The notes under the pieces were generated by a model. The model saw only the letters and a list, made by a program, of their open reading frames with translations, was not told where the DNA came from and did not search any database. From the NCBI RefSeq assembly GCF_017313265.1, contig NZ_JAFLQZ010000012.1:111760-175759 (forward strand): a DNA stretch of 64,000 nt, given 5' to 3'. This DNA comes from Hymenobacter telluris (GTDB taxonomy: Bacteria > Bacteroidota > Bacteroidia > Cytophagales > Hymenobacteraceae). A program made the position numbers and the translations under genes. Within the stretch, counting starts at the first letter, position 1; every line of letters begins with the position of its first letter. Positions 25,079 through 33,550 of the stretch are shown in pieces.

Positions 25079-26167
25079 CTACTGTTCTTGGGTAGCTACC
25101 GGCAATTCCCATGCGCCGTGCGGGTTGTAGTGGAGCTGGCCGGCCTGAATGTGGAGGGGCGCTTGCAGGTTGTTGTGGTAGAGCTGCCCGGTGCCCAGGC
25201 CCTGCGGAAAGTTGGGGAGGGCGTACTCGCCGGCCAGTTGGCTCACGGCGTTCAGCCCCACATTCGACTCCAGCGCCGACGTGAGCCACCAGCTGATGCC
25301 CCGGTCTTCGGCTTGCTGCCACCAGCCCGCGGCAGCGGCCAGCCCGCCTACCAATGTGGGCTTGAGAATGATATACGCCGGCTGAATTTCATCAAGCAAC
25401 GCCACCTGTAGCGCGGGGTCCACAACGCCAATCAGCTCCTCATCCAGGGCCACTGGCACTGGCGAGTGAAGGCACACTTCGGCCATAGCAGCCCACTGCC
25501 CGGCGGCCAGCGGCTGCTCAATGGAATGCAGCTGAAAGCGGGCCAGCTGCTCTAGCTTCGTCAGCGCCTCGGCGGGGGCGAAGGCGCCGTTGGCATCCAC
25601 GCGCAAGGTTAGCTCGGCGGGCCCGGCTTCGGCCCTGATTTCGCTGAGCAGCTGCAGTTCGGTGGCGAAATCGAGGCTGCCAATCTTGAGTTTCAGGCAG
25701 GAATAGCCTTCGGTCAGCTTCTTCCGGATTTGCTCGCGCATAAACGCGGCATCGCCCATCCACACCAGCCCATTGATGGGAATCCCGGCTTCGCCGCGGC
25801 TGAAGGTGTTGCTGAACAGCTGGCGCTGTCCGCCGTGGTGCAAATCAAGCAGGGCGGTTTCCAGACCGAAGCGGAGCGCGGGCCAGGTAGGCTCTGCCAG
25901 CGCCAGCACCTCTTCCGGCCCGGCATCGGGCGCAAATCCGGCGCGGTTGAAATCGGCGCATAGGTTGGCGAGGCGCGCCTCGAAATCGGGGCGGTAGTCG
26001 GGGCTGAGGCCGGCCAGCGGGGCGGCTTCGCCCAAGCCCACCAGGCCCGGCCGTTGCGTATCGGTAAGGTGCAGGTACCAGGCCGTGTGCTCGGTGAGGG
26101 CCCCGCGGGAGGTTCGGGCCGGAAAGTTGAAGCGCAGCACCCGCCGCGAATAATGAAGCTGAAGCAT
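25079..26167 (-). CDS. menC: o-Succinylbenzoate synthase (menaquinone biosynthesis)
   Basis: A 362-residue enolase-superfamily enzyme that would dehydrate SHCHC to o-succinylbenzoate in menaquinone synthesis. The barrel shows the catalytic Lys motif LKLKIGSLDF, metal ligands in LRVDANGAF, SIEQPL and ALDEELIG, and the second Lys region YIILKPTLVGG; the GISWWLTSALESNVGLNA segment is typical of MenC in Bacteroidota. The start is the ATG at 26167; the open frame extends to 26491 but runs through the terminator and antisense to the KGG gene. It stands alone on its strand without other men genes nearby. Dipeptide epimerases are close relatives, but the C-terminal GLGTGQLYHNNL favours MenC. Confidence 0.9.
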   Translation of the reverse strand: MLQLHYSRRVLRFNFPARTSRGALTEHTAWYLHLTDTQRPGLVGLGEAAPLAGLSPDYRPDFEARLANLCADFNRAGFAPDAGPEEVLALAEPTWPALRFGLETALLDLHHGGQRQLFSNTFSRGEAGIPINGLVWMGDAAFMREQIRKKLTEGYSCLKLKIGSLDFATELQLLSEIRAEAGPAELTLRVDANGAFAPAEALTKLEQLARFQLHSIEQPLAAGQWAAMAEVCLHSPVPVALDEELIGVVDPALQVALLDEIQPAYIILKPTLVGGLAAAAGWWQQAEDRGISWWLTSALESNVGLNAVSQLAGEYALPNFPQGLGTGQLYHNNLQAPLHIQAGQLHYNPHGAWELPVATQEQ

Positions 26168-26260
26168 AAGGCAATAGTACGGCAGATTAGCCAGAGCAAG
26201 TTGTGGCGGCCGCTTGGGCAAATGCAGTATAGCTTTGGTCAGCCATGATGCCCCAAACAC

Positions 26261-26296
26261 AAAAGCCGCTTCCGGAACAATTCCGAAGCGGCTTTT
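26261..26296. terminator. Terminator after the KGG-protein gene
   Basis: A stem of about 16 bp (AAAAGCCGCTTC... with GAAGCGGCTTTT) carries one bulged C and a 3-base loop, flanked by A and T runs. It lies 35 bases past the stop of the minus-strand gene at 26331 and ahead of menC. Confidence 0.85.
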
Positions 26297-26330
26297 ATCA
26301 AGTAAAACGGCACGTATTGCGGGTAGCGGA

Positions 26331-26582
26331 CTACGCTTTGGCAGTGGGGGTTTTGCGGGTAGCCTGGCCTCCTTTGCGGCCGGCGGCCCGAGCTTCTTCG
26401 GCCGTGAAGCGGTGGCCCCGGCCACTCTCGTGCGAGGCTTTGCCCCCTTCGCTGGCAATTTTGCGCTGCTGCTCGGGGTCCATGGCCGCAAAGCCCCGCG
26501 GACGCTTCACTTTGGCATCGGCGGCAGCCTTCGACTTAACGATTGGTTGCTTTACGGCGTTGGTTGAGGGGTTAGTCTGCAT
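26331..26582 (-). CDS. KGG-domain small stress protein (YciG-like)
   Basis: An 83-residue basic, probably disordered protein with two KGG-type repeats: RGFAAMDPEQQRKIASEGGK and, after a SHESGRGHRF linker, ARAAGRKGGQATRK. The family includes E. coli YciG/YmdF and conidiation protein Con-10 and is associated with general stress and desiccation responses. The Lys/Ala-rich first 28 residues are an extension relative to YciG. It has its own terminator and is divergent from egtB. Function beyond stress association is unknown. Confidence 0.82.
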   Translation of the reverse strand: MQTNPSTNAVKQPIVKSKAAADAKVKRPRGFAAMDPEQQRKIASEGGKASHESGRGHRFTAEEARAAGRKGGQATRKTPTAKA

Positions 26583-26862
26583 AGCTCAAATATGTGTAGT
26601 GGAAAGGAATGCCTGTTAGGGGCGTTGGAAAGGACAATAAACGCACACCCGTCCACCCAGACCAATCAAAACCAACAAAAAACGCCCGTATTGGCCTAAA
26701 ATACCGCTTTGTACTGATGAGGTTGCGCGATATACAAATACCGGTTGCGACAAATACGGAGGAGCTTGCGCACCAAGCGCCGCGCTACATCCGCAGGTGC
26801 CAAAACCTGAACCAGAGAAATACAGTTACTTTCTAGCCTCTCCACCTCAACTGCCTTTCCAT

Positions 26863-28179
26863 ATGTCTGCTGCCTCTCCCTCTCTGGCCACGCCGGCTAC
26901 CACTGCTGCGTCCACCCTAACCAACCGTTTCCATACCATCCGCCAGCGCACTGAGCTGCTGTGCCGGCCGCTGCTGCCCGAAGATACGGTAGTGCAGCCC
27001 ATGCTGGATGTGAGCCCGCCAAAGTGGCACCTGGCGCACGTTACCTGGTTCTGGGAAACGTTTCTGCTTAAGGAGCATCTACCTGGTTACCAGGTGTATC
27101 ACCCCGACTACGCCTTCCTGTTCAATTCTTACTACAACTCGTTGGGCTCCCGCGTGAACCGCGCCGACCGGGGCACCATCTCGCGTCCGGCCCTGGCCGA
27201 TGTGTATGCCTACCGGGCCCACGTAGATGCCCACATGCCGCAGCTGCTGGCCCTGGCCGATACGCTGCCCCCCGCCTTCCACGAGGTGTTCGAGTTAGGC
27301 TTGCAGCACGAGCAGCAGCATCAGGAGCTACTGGCCACCGACATCAAATACATTCTCAGCACCAGCCCTTTAGCGCCGGCATATCTTGATAATTCCGGGT
27401 TAGAAGATGCAACCCGAAAGGCAACGAATCCGGAAGCCCCAAGGGCTACCTGGCTGCCGGTACCTGGTGGTATTTCGCGTATTGGATACGAGGGCAATGG
27501 CTTTTGCTTTGATAATGAGTTGAACTCGCATGAGGTACTGACGACCGATTTCGAGGTGCAGAACCGGCTGGTAACCAACGGCGAATATTTGGAATTCATA
27601 GCCGCCGGCGGCTACCAGGATTTCCGCTACTGGCTGGGCGAAGGCTGGGACTTAGTGCAGACCATGCACTGGGAGGCCCCACTTTATTGGGTGCAGAAAG
27701 ACAACGGCTGGCACCGGTTCACGCACCATGGCCTGCAACCCGTACACTTGGCCGCGCCGGTTACGCACGTCAGCTTCTACGAGGCCAATGCCTACGCCAA
27801 CTGGGCGGGCGCCCGCCTGCTCACCGAACCCGAATGGGAAGTAGCGGCCCGGCACTTTGGGGCCACACCTGCGGGCGGTACCTTCCTGGAAAGCAACCTC
27901 TTCGACCCGCAGCCGCTACCCGCCGATGCCGACCCTACCCGCTGCCACCAGCTACTCGGCGACGCTTGGGAATGGACGTATTCGGCGTATCATCCGTATC
28001 CGGGGTATAGCCGTGCGGCCGGGGCGCTGGGCGAGTACAACGGCAAGTTCATGGTCAACCAACTGGTGCTGCGCGGGGGCTCCTGCGCCACGCCGGTCAG
28101 CCACATCCGGCTCACGTACCGCAACTTCTTCCACGCCGATAAGCGCTGGCAATTCACGGGAATTCGGCTGGCCCGCTAG
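26863..28179 (+). CDS. egtB: Ergothioneine synthase EgtB (sulfoxide synthase)
   Basis: A 438-residue non-haem iron enzyme that joins trimethylhistidine (hercynine) to a thiol (cysteine or gamma-glutamylcysteine) with O2, making a sulfoxide. The N-terminal DinB-like domain holds the iron ligands: His in WHLAHVTWFWE (near 59) and the pair His149 and His153 in LQHEQQHQE. The C-terminal part is an FGE-sulfatase-like domain (PVTHVSFYEANAYANWAGAR, DAWEWTYSAYHPYPG, LRGGSCATPVSHIRLTYRNF). Start at ATG 26863. The methyltransferase egtD follows 97 bases later in the same direction. Which thiol donor is used cannot be judged here. Confidence 0.93.
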   Translation: MSAASPSLATPATTAASTLTNRFHTIRQRTELLCRPLLPEDTVVQPMLDVSPPKWHLAHVTWFWETFLLKEHLPGYQVYHPDYAFLFNSYYNSLGSRVNRADRGTISRPALADVYAYRAHVDAHMPQLLALADTLPPAFHEVFELGLQHEQQHQELLATDIKYILSTSPLAPAYLDNSGLEDATRKATNPEAPRATWLPVPGGISRIGYEGNGFCFDNELNSHEVLTTDFEVQNRLVTNGEYLEFIAAGGYQDFRYWLGEGWDLVQTMHWEAPLYWVQKDNGWHRFTHHGLQPVHLAAPVTHVSFYEANAYANWAGARLLTEPEWEVAARHFGATPAGGTFLESNLFDPQPLPADADPTRCHQLLGDAWEWTYSAYHPYPGYSRAAGALGEYNGKFMVNQLVLRGGSCATPVSHIRLTYRNFFHADKRWQFTGIRLAR

Positions 28180-28276
28180 CTTGGCTTCCAACATTTTTTT
28201 CGTTGATTTTTCGCTTTGAATCAACTGCTTCTGTCACCCGGCGCGGTTCTCACTCTACGCCTTCCAGTATTCGTTC

Positions 28277-29302
28277 ATGACCTCTCCTTCCGCTTCAACC
28301 TCCTTCCTGACGGCCTCTTCCGAACCCGAGCAACTCACGCCCGACGACCAACAGCTAACGGCCTTGAAGGAGCACGTAGCCGCTGGCCTGAGCCGCCCGC
28401 AGAAAACGTTGTCGTCGATGTATTTCTACGACGACGAAGGCAGCCGGCTGTTTCAGCAAATCATGGCCCTGCCCGAGTACTACCCCACGCGCACCGAGTT
28501 TGGGCTCCTGACCCAGCACCAGGCGGCCCTGGCTACGGCACTACGGCCCGCGGCGGCGCAGGAACCGTTCTTTCTGATTGAGCTAGGCGCCGGCGACGGT
28601 CTGAAAACCAAAATATTGCTCCGACATCTGCTGGAAACCAACGCGGTATTCACCTACGTGCCCGTTGATATTTCCGGGGCGGCGCTGGACGGGCTGGCGG
28701 CCAGTTTGGGAGAGGAACTGCCGGAGTTGCGGGTGGAGCCTATTGTGGCCGATTATTCGGCGGCGTTGCAGTTGATGGCTTCCCGGCCGGGCCGCAAAGT
28801 GGTGCTGTTTCTGGGTTCCAACATCGGCAATTTCTCGCCCGACGACCGGCAGGCGTTTCTGCAAACCCTGGCCGGCCCCCTCACCACCAACGACCGGCTA
28901 CTTATCGGCTTCGACTTGCAGAAAGACCCGCGCTTTATTCGGGCGGCGTATGATGATAGCCAAGGCGTTACGGCTGCTTTCAACCTGAACCTGCTTACGC
29001 GCCTCAACCGGGAGCTGGGTGCCGATTTCGACCTGGCGCACTGGCAGCACTACACCGATTACGACCCGCTGGCGGGCACCGTTCGGTCGTTTCTAGTAAG
29101 CACCCGCGCTCAAGCCGTGCACATGGCCGCCTTGCAGCAAACCTTCGACTTTAGGGCCTGGGAAACCATTCACACCGAGAATTCCTACAAGTTCACGGCG
29201 CCGCAAATTGAAGTGTTGGCCGCCGAAGCCGGTCTGCGCGTAACCGAGTTTTTCACCGACTCGCAGGATTACTTTGCTGATGTCGTACTCCGGCCGGCCT
29301 AA
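28277..29302 (+). CDS. egtD: L-histidine N-alpha-methyltransferase EgtD
   Basis: A 341-residue SAM-dependent methyltransferase that would trimethylate histidine to hercynine, the substrate of EgtB next door. Signatures: SMYFYDDEGSRLFQQIMALP, PEYYPTRTEF, the SAM-binding loop LIELGAGDGLKTKILL, LFLGSNIGNF and GFDLQKDPR; the C-terminal HTENSYKFT is typical of the family. The first 25 residues are Ser/Thr-rich and poorly conserved, so the start could be a little downstream. Together with egtB this gives a near-complete ergothioneine pathway; the missing step is the C-S lyase. Confidence 0.93.
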   Translation: MTSPSASTSFLTASSEPEQLTPDDQQLTALKEHVAAGLSRPQKTLSSMYFYDDEGSRLFQQIMALPEYYPTRTEFGLLTQHQAALATALRPAAAQEPFFLIELGAGDGLKTKILLRHLLETNAVFTYVPVDISGAALDGLAASLGEELPELRVEPIVADYSAALQLMASRPGRKVVLFLGSNIGNFSPDDRQAFLQTLAGPLTTNDRLLIGFDLQKDPRFIRAAYDDSQGVTAAFNLNLLTRLNRELGADFDLAHWQHYTDYDPLAGTVRSFLVSTRAQAVHMAALQQTFDFRAWETIHTENSYKFTAPQIEVLAAEAGLRVTEFFTDSQDYFADVVLRPA

Positions 29303-29369
29303 GTACCGAGTTGGCTGTTGGATTTCAGCCTAAAGCAACCGCAAGCCAACAACCGCAACACAACTGCCA

Positions 29370-30476
29370 ATGCCTACTATCAGCCTTGCTTCCGGCTATG
29401 GCAATTTCCAGCTGCCAACCGCAGCCTTGGCCCGCGTAACGGCTTTGCTGGCGAGTGGCAAGCTACCAGCCAGTCCGCCGGAGGGGTTGCCGGAACTGCG
29501 CGAGGCCCTGGTTGCCCGCTACCAAGCGCAAGGTGCTTTACCGGGTCTTTCGGCTAGCCAAGTGGTGGTAACGCCCGGTACCAAAGCGGCGCTGTTTGCC
29601 ATATTGCGCGCCGTGTTGCGCCCCGGCGACGAGGTACTGCTGCCCACGCCCAACTGGTTCGGCTTCTGGGGTTTGGTTGAGCAGGCCGGTGGCACAGTGC
29701 GCGAACTGCCCCTCAGTGCCGAGGACAATTACACGTTATCAGCCCACACGCTAGCAACAGCCATTACCCCCCGCACGCGGCTGCTGTTATTCACCAACCC
29801 CAACAACCCTACCGGCCGGATATACACCCGCGCTGAAGTACAGGCGCTGTTAGACGTAACCCGTCAGCATCCGCAGCTATTCGTGCTGTCCGACGAAATC
29901 TACGATGGTATCTGCTTTGAAGCTGCGGCCGTTCCTACGCTGCTCTCTTTCCCCGACCCGCATAGCCAGCACGTGGTGGTGAATGGGTTTTCCAAGTCGT
30001 TGGCGCTGCTGGGCTGGAACATCGGCTACCTGGTGGCACCGGCGCCTATTGCCCAGGCGTGTGCCGCGCAGCAGTTTACCACCGCCGGGGCCGTAGCGGT
30101 TCCTAGCCAGATGGCCGCCTTGGCAGCTACCGAAAACAAGCCCGCCATTACCGCCGCTTTGCGTCAGCAACTGCTCCCAAACCGGCAACTGCTTTTCAAC
30201 TTCCTGGCCACACTCCCGCAGGCCTTGCCCCAGCCACCCGGCGGCACCTACTACGCCTTTCCCGATTTGCGGGCCTTCCTCGACCCTACCCTGCCGCTCG
30301 TTCCCGGTTCGGCACAACTCGTAGCTCGTTTACAGGCTGCCGGTGTGGAAGTGGTGGACGGGGCTACTTGCCACGCACCCGGTTTCGTGCGGCTGTCTTA
30401 TGCGGTGCCAACTTCCGAGTTAGCCCAGGCCCTCGAACGGCTCGATAAGGCGCTTCGGCCGCCTGTTTCGTTGTAA
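29370..30476 (+). CDS. Class I/II PLP-dependent aminotransferase
   Basis: A 368-residue fold-type I PLP enzyme of the aspartate aminotransferase kind. It shows TPGTKAALFAILRAVLRPGD, NPNNPTGRIYTRAEV, LSDEIYDGICFE and the PLP lysine in NGFSKSLALLGWNIGYL; the C-terminal Arg region is GFVRLSYAVPTSEL. It starts 67 bases after egtD. In ergothioneine synthesis the last step is a PLP-dependent C-S lyase (EgtE), which belongs to the same fold but a different class, so this neighbour might fill that role. That is a guess from position only. A general amino acid transaminase is the default reading. Confidence 0.85.
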   Translation: MPTISLASGYGNFQLPTAALARVTALLASGKLPASPPEGLPELREALVARYQAQGALPGLSASQVVVTPGTKAALFAILRAVLRPGDEVLLPTPNWFGFWGLVEQAGGTVRELPLSAEDNYTLSAHTLATAITPRTRLLLFTNPNNPTGRIYTRAEVQALLDVTRQHPQLFVLSDEIYDGICFEAAAVPTLLSFPDPHSQHVVVNGFSKSLALLGWNIGYLVAPAPIAQACAAQQFTTAGAVAVPSQMAALAATENKPAITAALRQQLLPNRQLLFNFLATLPQALPQPPGGTYYAFPDLRAFLDPTLPLVPGSAQLVARLQAAGVEVVDGATCHAPGFVRLSYAVPTSELAQALERLDKALRPPVSL

Positions 30477-30504
30477 CATAACCCGGCGCTTGGCTTTACG
30501 GGGT

Positions 30505-30512
30505 TACCTTTG
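30505..30512 (+). promoter_or_regulatory. Probable -7 element before the MATE gene
   Basis: TACCTTTG matches TAnnTTTG and lies 25 bases before the ATG at 30537. A good -33 TTG at the normal distance is not seen. The site rules out the upstream TTG (30510) as a start. Confidence 0.5.
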
Positions 30513-30536
30513 CGGCTTCATTCTGCTGTTGCTCTC

Positions 30537-31904
30537 ATGTCTTTCGCCGCCCTCCGCCCCCACCTCAAACCCACCATTTCGCTAGCTTATCCGGTTGTGC
30601 TTAGCCAGTTAGGCCACGTTTTGGTTAACGTGTGCGACTCAGTGATGGTCGGGCAGACCGGTAAAGTGCCGCTGGCGGCGGTGAGTTTGGGCGTGAGCGT
30701 GAATACGATGGTAATGGTGATGGGCATGGGCCTCTCAATGGCTATTACGCCACTGGTAGCCGCCGCCGACGGGCAGCGCGACGTACGCCAACTGGGCCGG
30801 CTGCTGGGCAGCGGCGTGTGGCTGTGCGCGGTGGCGGGGCTGGTGCTCGGGGCTACGGGCCTGCTGATTGCGCCGCTGCTGAAGTACCTGGGCCAGCCAG
30901 CCGAGGTGGTAGCCCTGGCCGCTCCCTGGATTCGGGTGATATTTCTGTCATTGCTGCCACTGATGGTATTTCAGGGATTCCGGCAATTTGCTGAAGGGCT
31001 GGGCCTCACCCGGCAGGCTATGTACCTCTCCATTATGGCCAACGTGGTGAATGCCGGCTTGTGCTACCTGCTCATATTCGGGCACTTCGGGGCGCCGCAG
31101 ATGGGCATGATGGGCTCAGCGTGGGCCACGGTGGCGGCCCGCATTCTGATGGCGCTGCTCATGGGCGCTTACGTGCTGCGGGCGGCGCGCCTGCAACCTT
31201 ACCGCACCGCCGTGCCCTCGTGGTTCCGCCCCGACTGGACCACGCTGCGCCGATTGATGGGTTTGGGCACCCCCATTGGCGTGCAGATGATGTTTGAAAT
31301 GGGTGCGTTCAGCTTCTCGGCCATCATGATTGGCTGGCTCGGCGCCACTTCGCTAGCGGCCCACCAGATTGCCATCAACGTCGCCTCCGTTACCTACATG
31401 GCTGCCAGCGGCATTGCGGCGGCGGCCACCATCCGGGTGGGCAACCTGCGCGGCCTCAACGACGCCTTTGGGGCGCGGCAGGCGGGGCTGGCCGCCTACC
31501 TGCTGGCGTTCCTATTTATGGCCACTATGGGGTTGCTGCTGGTGGCGGCCCGCTTCTATATTCCGCATTTCTATAATCACGACCCGGCCGTGGTAGCCCA
31601 GGCCGCCACCTTGCTGCTCATTGCCGCCGCTTTCCAGGTTTCCGATGGTTTGCAGGTGGTGGGCCTGGGGGCGTTGCGCGGCCTTGAAGACGTGAAAGTG
31701 CCGTCGGTGGTGGCGTTGCTGGCGTATTGGGTGGTGGCGCTGCCGCTGGGTTACACGCTGGGCTTTGTATTTGAGATGGGCAATGTGGGCGTGTGGCTGG
31801 GCTTGCTACTGGGCCTGACGCTGGTGGCGGGGGTACTGCTGTGGCGCTTCCGGCAGCACAGCACTGTGGTAGCAGCGCCGCCTGCGGTGCTGGCGGGCAA
31901 TTGA
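30537..31904 (+). CDS. MATE-family multidrug/cation exporter
   Basis: A 455-residue inner membrane transporter with about 12 helices in two similar halves, typical of NorM-type MATE antiporters driven by Na+ or H+. Segments such as VVLSQLGHVLVNVCDSVMVG and GMGLSMAITPLVAAADGQ match the first half; GTPIGVQMMFEMGAFSFS and GASLAAHQIAINVA-like ATSLAAHQIAINVAS match the second. It directly follows the ergothioneine genes but has its own promoter element. Substrate unknown; export of a toxic compound or metabolite is possible. Confidence 0.92.
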   Translation: MSFAALRPHLKPTISLAYPVVLSQLGHVLVNVCDSVMVGQTGKVPLAAVSLGVSVNTMVMVMGMGLSMAITPLVAAADGQRDVRQLGRLLGSGVWLCAVAGLVLGATGLLIAPLLKYLGQPAEVVALAAPWIRVIFLSLLPLMVFQGFRQFAEGLGLTRQAMYLSIMANVVNAGLCYLLIFGHFGAPQMGMMGSAWATVAARILMALLMGAYVLRAARLQPYRTAVPSWFRPDWTTLRRLMGLGTPIGVQMMFEMGAFSFSAIMIGWLGATSLAAHQIAINVASVTYMAASGIAAAATIRVGNLRGLNDAFGARQAGLAAYLLAFLFMATMGLLLVAARFYIPHFYNHDPAVVAQAATLLLIAAAFQVSDGLQVVGLGALRGLEDVKVPSVVALLAYWVVALPLGYTLGFVFEMGNVGVWLGLLLGLTLVAGVLLWRFRQHSTVVAAPPAVLAGN

Positions 31905-32051
31905 TTTACTGTCCGCAGAAACCATTTTTCTTTATCTCCCAACTTCGAAATGTGCAGTTTCGGGGTCTTTCTGGAACGAGAGTTTCGCCGTTGATGTATC
32001 AGAAAAACCTAGTCGCTTTTTCGGTGGGTTATCTGGTTATTATATTTGAAA

Positions 32052-32612
32052 ATGGCTTTTTTCTCTTTTCTCTTGCTATTGCTGGCTCCTGCGCCGCAGC
32101 CTCTTGCGCAAACCCCGGCCAAAACTGCTCCGCCCAAAGAAACCATTGCCTGGTCGGCAGAACGGCCACTTGCCTGGGTGGATTTCAAAAGCCGGCCCAT
32201 TGCTACGGAACAGCTGGCGGCTCTCACGGCCAGCAACATCGACGTGCAAGTGGGCTGCACCGATTTCGTGTTTCGCTCCAGCGTGAAGGCCGTATTCATG
32301 CCCACTGAATCGTGGGTGCGCGACGCCAAAAACGCCTCACCGGCCTTACTGCGCCACGAGCAGCTGCACTTCGACCTGACCGAGCTGCACGCCCGCATGC
32401 TGCGCCAGAAGCTGAGTTTGGTGAAACTGGACTGCCAGCACCTCAACCCCGCTTTCAACAACCTGACCAAGGCCGCCTTTGCCGCCTGGCAGCGCGAGGA
32501 AAGCCGCTACGACGGCGAAACCAACCACGGCCTCAACGCTGAAAAACAGAAGTTCTGGGAAGCCCAGGTGCAGCTGCGCCTCAACCAGCTAACGGCCTTC
32601 GCCCAGCAGTAA
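32052..32612 (+). CDS. Secreted DUF922-like protein with HExxH motif
   Basis: A 186-residue exported protein. The ATG at 32052 gives a signal peptide (MAFFSFLLLLLAPAPQPLAQ). The body contains LAWVDFKSRP near the N-terminus and LRHEQLHFDLTELHARML in the middle; HEQLH is a zincin-type HExxH, and the context with a further His and Glu suits a DUF922-type secreted zinc protease. The C-terminus has NHGLNAEKQKFWE. A TATATTTG at 32041-32048 lies almost on the start codon; if it is a real promoter the message would have almost no leader, so its role is doubtful. Activity is inferred from the motif alone. Confidence 0.72.
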   Translation: MAFFSFLLLLLAPAPQPLAQTPAKTAPPKETIAWSAERPLAWVDFKSRPIATEQLAALTASNIDVQVGCTDFVFRSSVKAVFMPTESWVRDAKNASPALLRHEQLHFDLTELHARMLRQKLSLVKLDCQHLNPAFNNLTKAAFAAWQREESRYDGETNHGLNAEKQKFWEAQVQLRLNQLTAFAQQ

Positions 32613-32659
32613 GTGGCGCGAAGCCTTTATTTTGCGCTCCACCTTTCCTTGTTAGTACT

Positions 32660-32998
32660 ATGGCTGCTATTACCTGGGCTGATTTCGAGCGGGTTGATTT
32701 GCGGGTGGGCACCATCCTGGAAGCCCGTGAATTTCCGGAAGCCCGCCGCCCCGCCTATCAATTGCTCATCGACTTAGGCCCTGAAATCGGCCGCAAACGC
32801 TCCAGCGCCCAAATCACGCAGCACTATCAGCCCGCCGACCTCGTAGGCCGCCAGGTGCTGTGCGTGGTCAATTTCCCACCCAAGCAGATTGGGAAATTTA
32901 TGTCGGAAGTACTGGTAACCGGGGCCGCCGACGAGCAGGGCTACATTGTGCTGGCCGCGCTGGCCGGGCCCGTTCCCAACGGCAGCCGCCTGGTATAA
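32660..32998 (+). CDS. csaA: CsaA-like tRNA-binding domain protein
   Basis: A 112-residue stand-alone tRNA-binding (OB-fold) protein of the CsaA family, a homodimer described as an export-related chaperone in Bacillus and seen to bind tRNA. The full domain is present: FERVDLRVGTILEARE, LLIDLGPEIGRKRSSAQIT, GRQVLCVVNFPPKQIG and a C-terminal VPNGSRLV. Length is normal (about 110). It lies between the DUF922 gene and a convergent DUF4296 lipoprotein. Confidence 0.88.
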   Translation: MAAITWADFERVDLRVGTILEAREFPEARRPAYQLLIDLGPEIGRKRSSAQITQHYQPADLVGRQVLCVVNFPPKQIGKFMSEVLVTGAADEQGYIVLAALAGPVPNGSRLV

Positions 32999-33005
32999 TG
33001 AACCG

Positions 33006-33077
33006 GTGAACTGGTGAGGTAGTGAGTTTGACGTTCTATTTGCCACAAACTCACCATTTCACTATCTCGCCATTTCA
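33006..33077. repeat. Imperfect inverted repeat of GTGA/TCAC words
   Basis: GTGAACTGGTGAGGTAGTGA with TCACTATCTCGCCATTTCAC form the arms, plus a second shorter pairing (GAGTTT/AAACTC) nearer the loop. The right arm reaches the stop codon of the minus-strand DUF4296 gene. It probably acts as a shared end-of-transcript structure for two converging genes. Confidence 0.6.
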
Positions 33078-33449
33078 CTTCTTCTCCCCCAGCTTCATTT
33101 GCCGCATCGACAGCGTATCGAGCACGACGCCGTAGATGTCGTCGAGGTCTTTGCCGTGGGTGGCGTAGTAGCGGTAGCTCTGGTGAAACAGCGAATCACT
33201 TATTTCATAGCGCCAGAAGATGGCTTTCTGCTGTTGCAAGTACAAAGCCCGCGCCGAGTCGGTGGAGAGCCGGGAGCTTTCCACCCGGGCTTCCAGCAAG
33301 TGCAGGTCGGCCAGCACGCTGACCATCTGCACGCGGGGCATCAAAGGCTGCGGCGGCGGCACATCGTCGGAGCGTTGGCAGCCCAGCAGCAGGCCGGCGA
33401 ATAGCAAGCTAAGTGTTAGCGGATAAACCCGAAAGAGCAAGTGTTTCAC
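33075..33449 (-). CDS. DUF4296 lipoprotein
   Basis: A roughly 124-residue predicted lipoprotein of the DUF4296 family known from Bacteroidota. The signal and lipobox are clear (PLTLSLLFAGLLLGC). The body has MVSVLADLHLLEA, ALYLQQQKAIFWRYEIS and a C-terminal YYATHGKDLDDIYGVVLDTL, the conserved core of the family, which has no known function. A TATTTTTG promoter element at 33461-33454 lies between the first ATG (33464) and GTG 33449, so the GTG is favoured as start, though the leader would then be very short. Divergent from the DUF58 gene. Confidence 0.78.
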   Translation of the reverse strand: MKHLLFRVYPLTLSLLFAGLLLGCQRSDDVPPPQPLMPRVQMVSVLADLHLLEARVESSRLSTDSARALYLQQQKAIFWRYEISDSLFHQSYRYYATHGKDLDDIYGVVLDTLSMRQMKLGEKK

Positions 33450-33550
33450 GGCGCAAAAATACAATTTCCTACTGGTTTCCGGTGGCTTATTTGGATGTCT
33501 GCTTTTTATACGAACGGCAATACTTACCTGATTCGCGTAGTTTAGCTGTT

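Noticed and set aside
26168..26491. N-terminal extension of MenC
   Set aside because: It crosses the terminator at 26261 and overlaps the KGG gene; MenC is complete from 26167.
29370..30476. Assignment of the aminotransferase as EgtE
   Set aside because: The sequence has standard class I/II aminotransferase motifs; only its position suggests a lyase, which is not sufficient.
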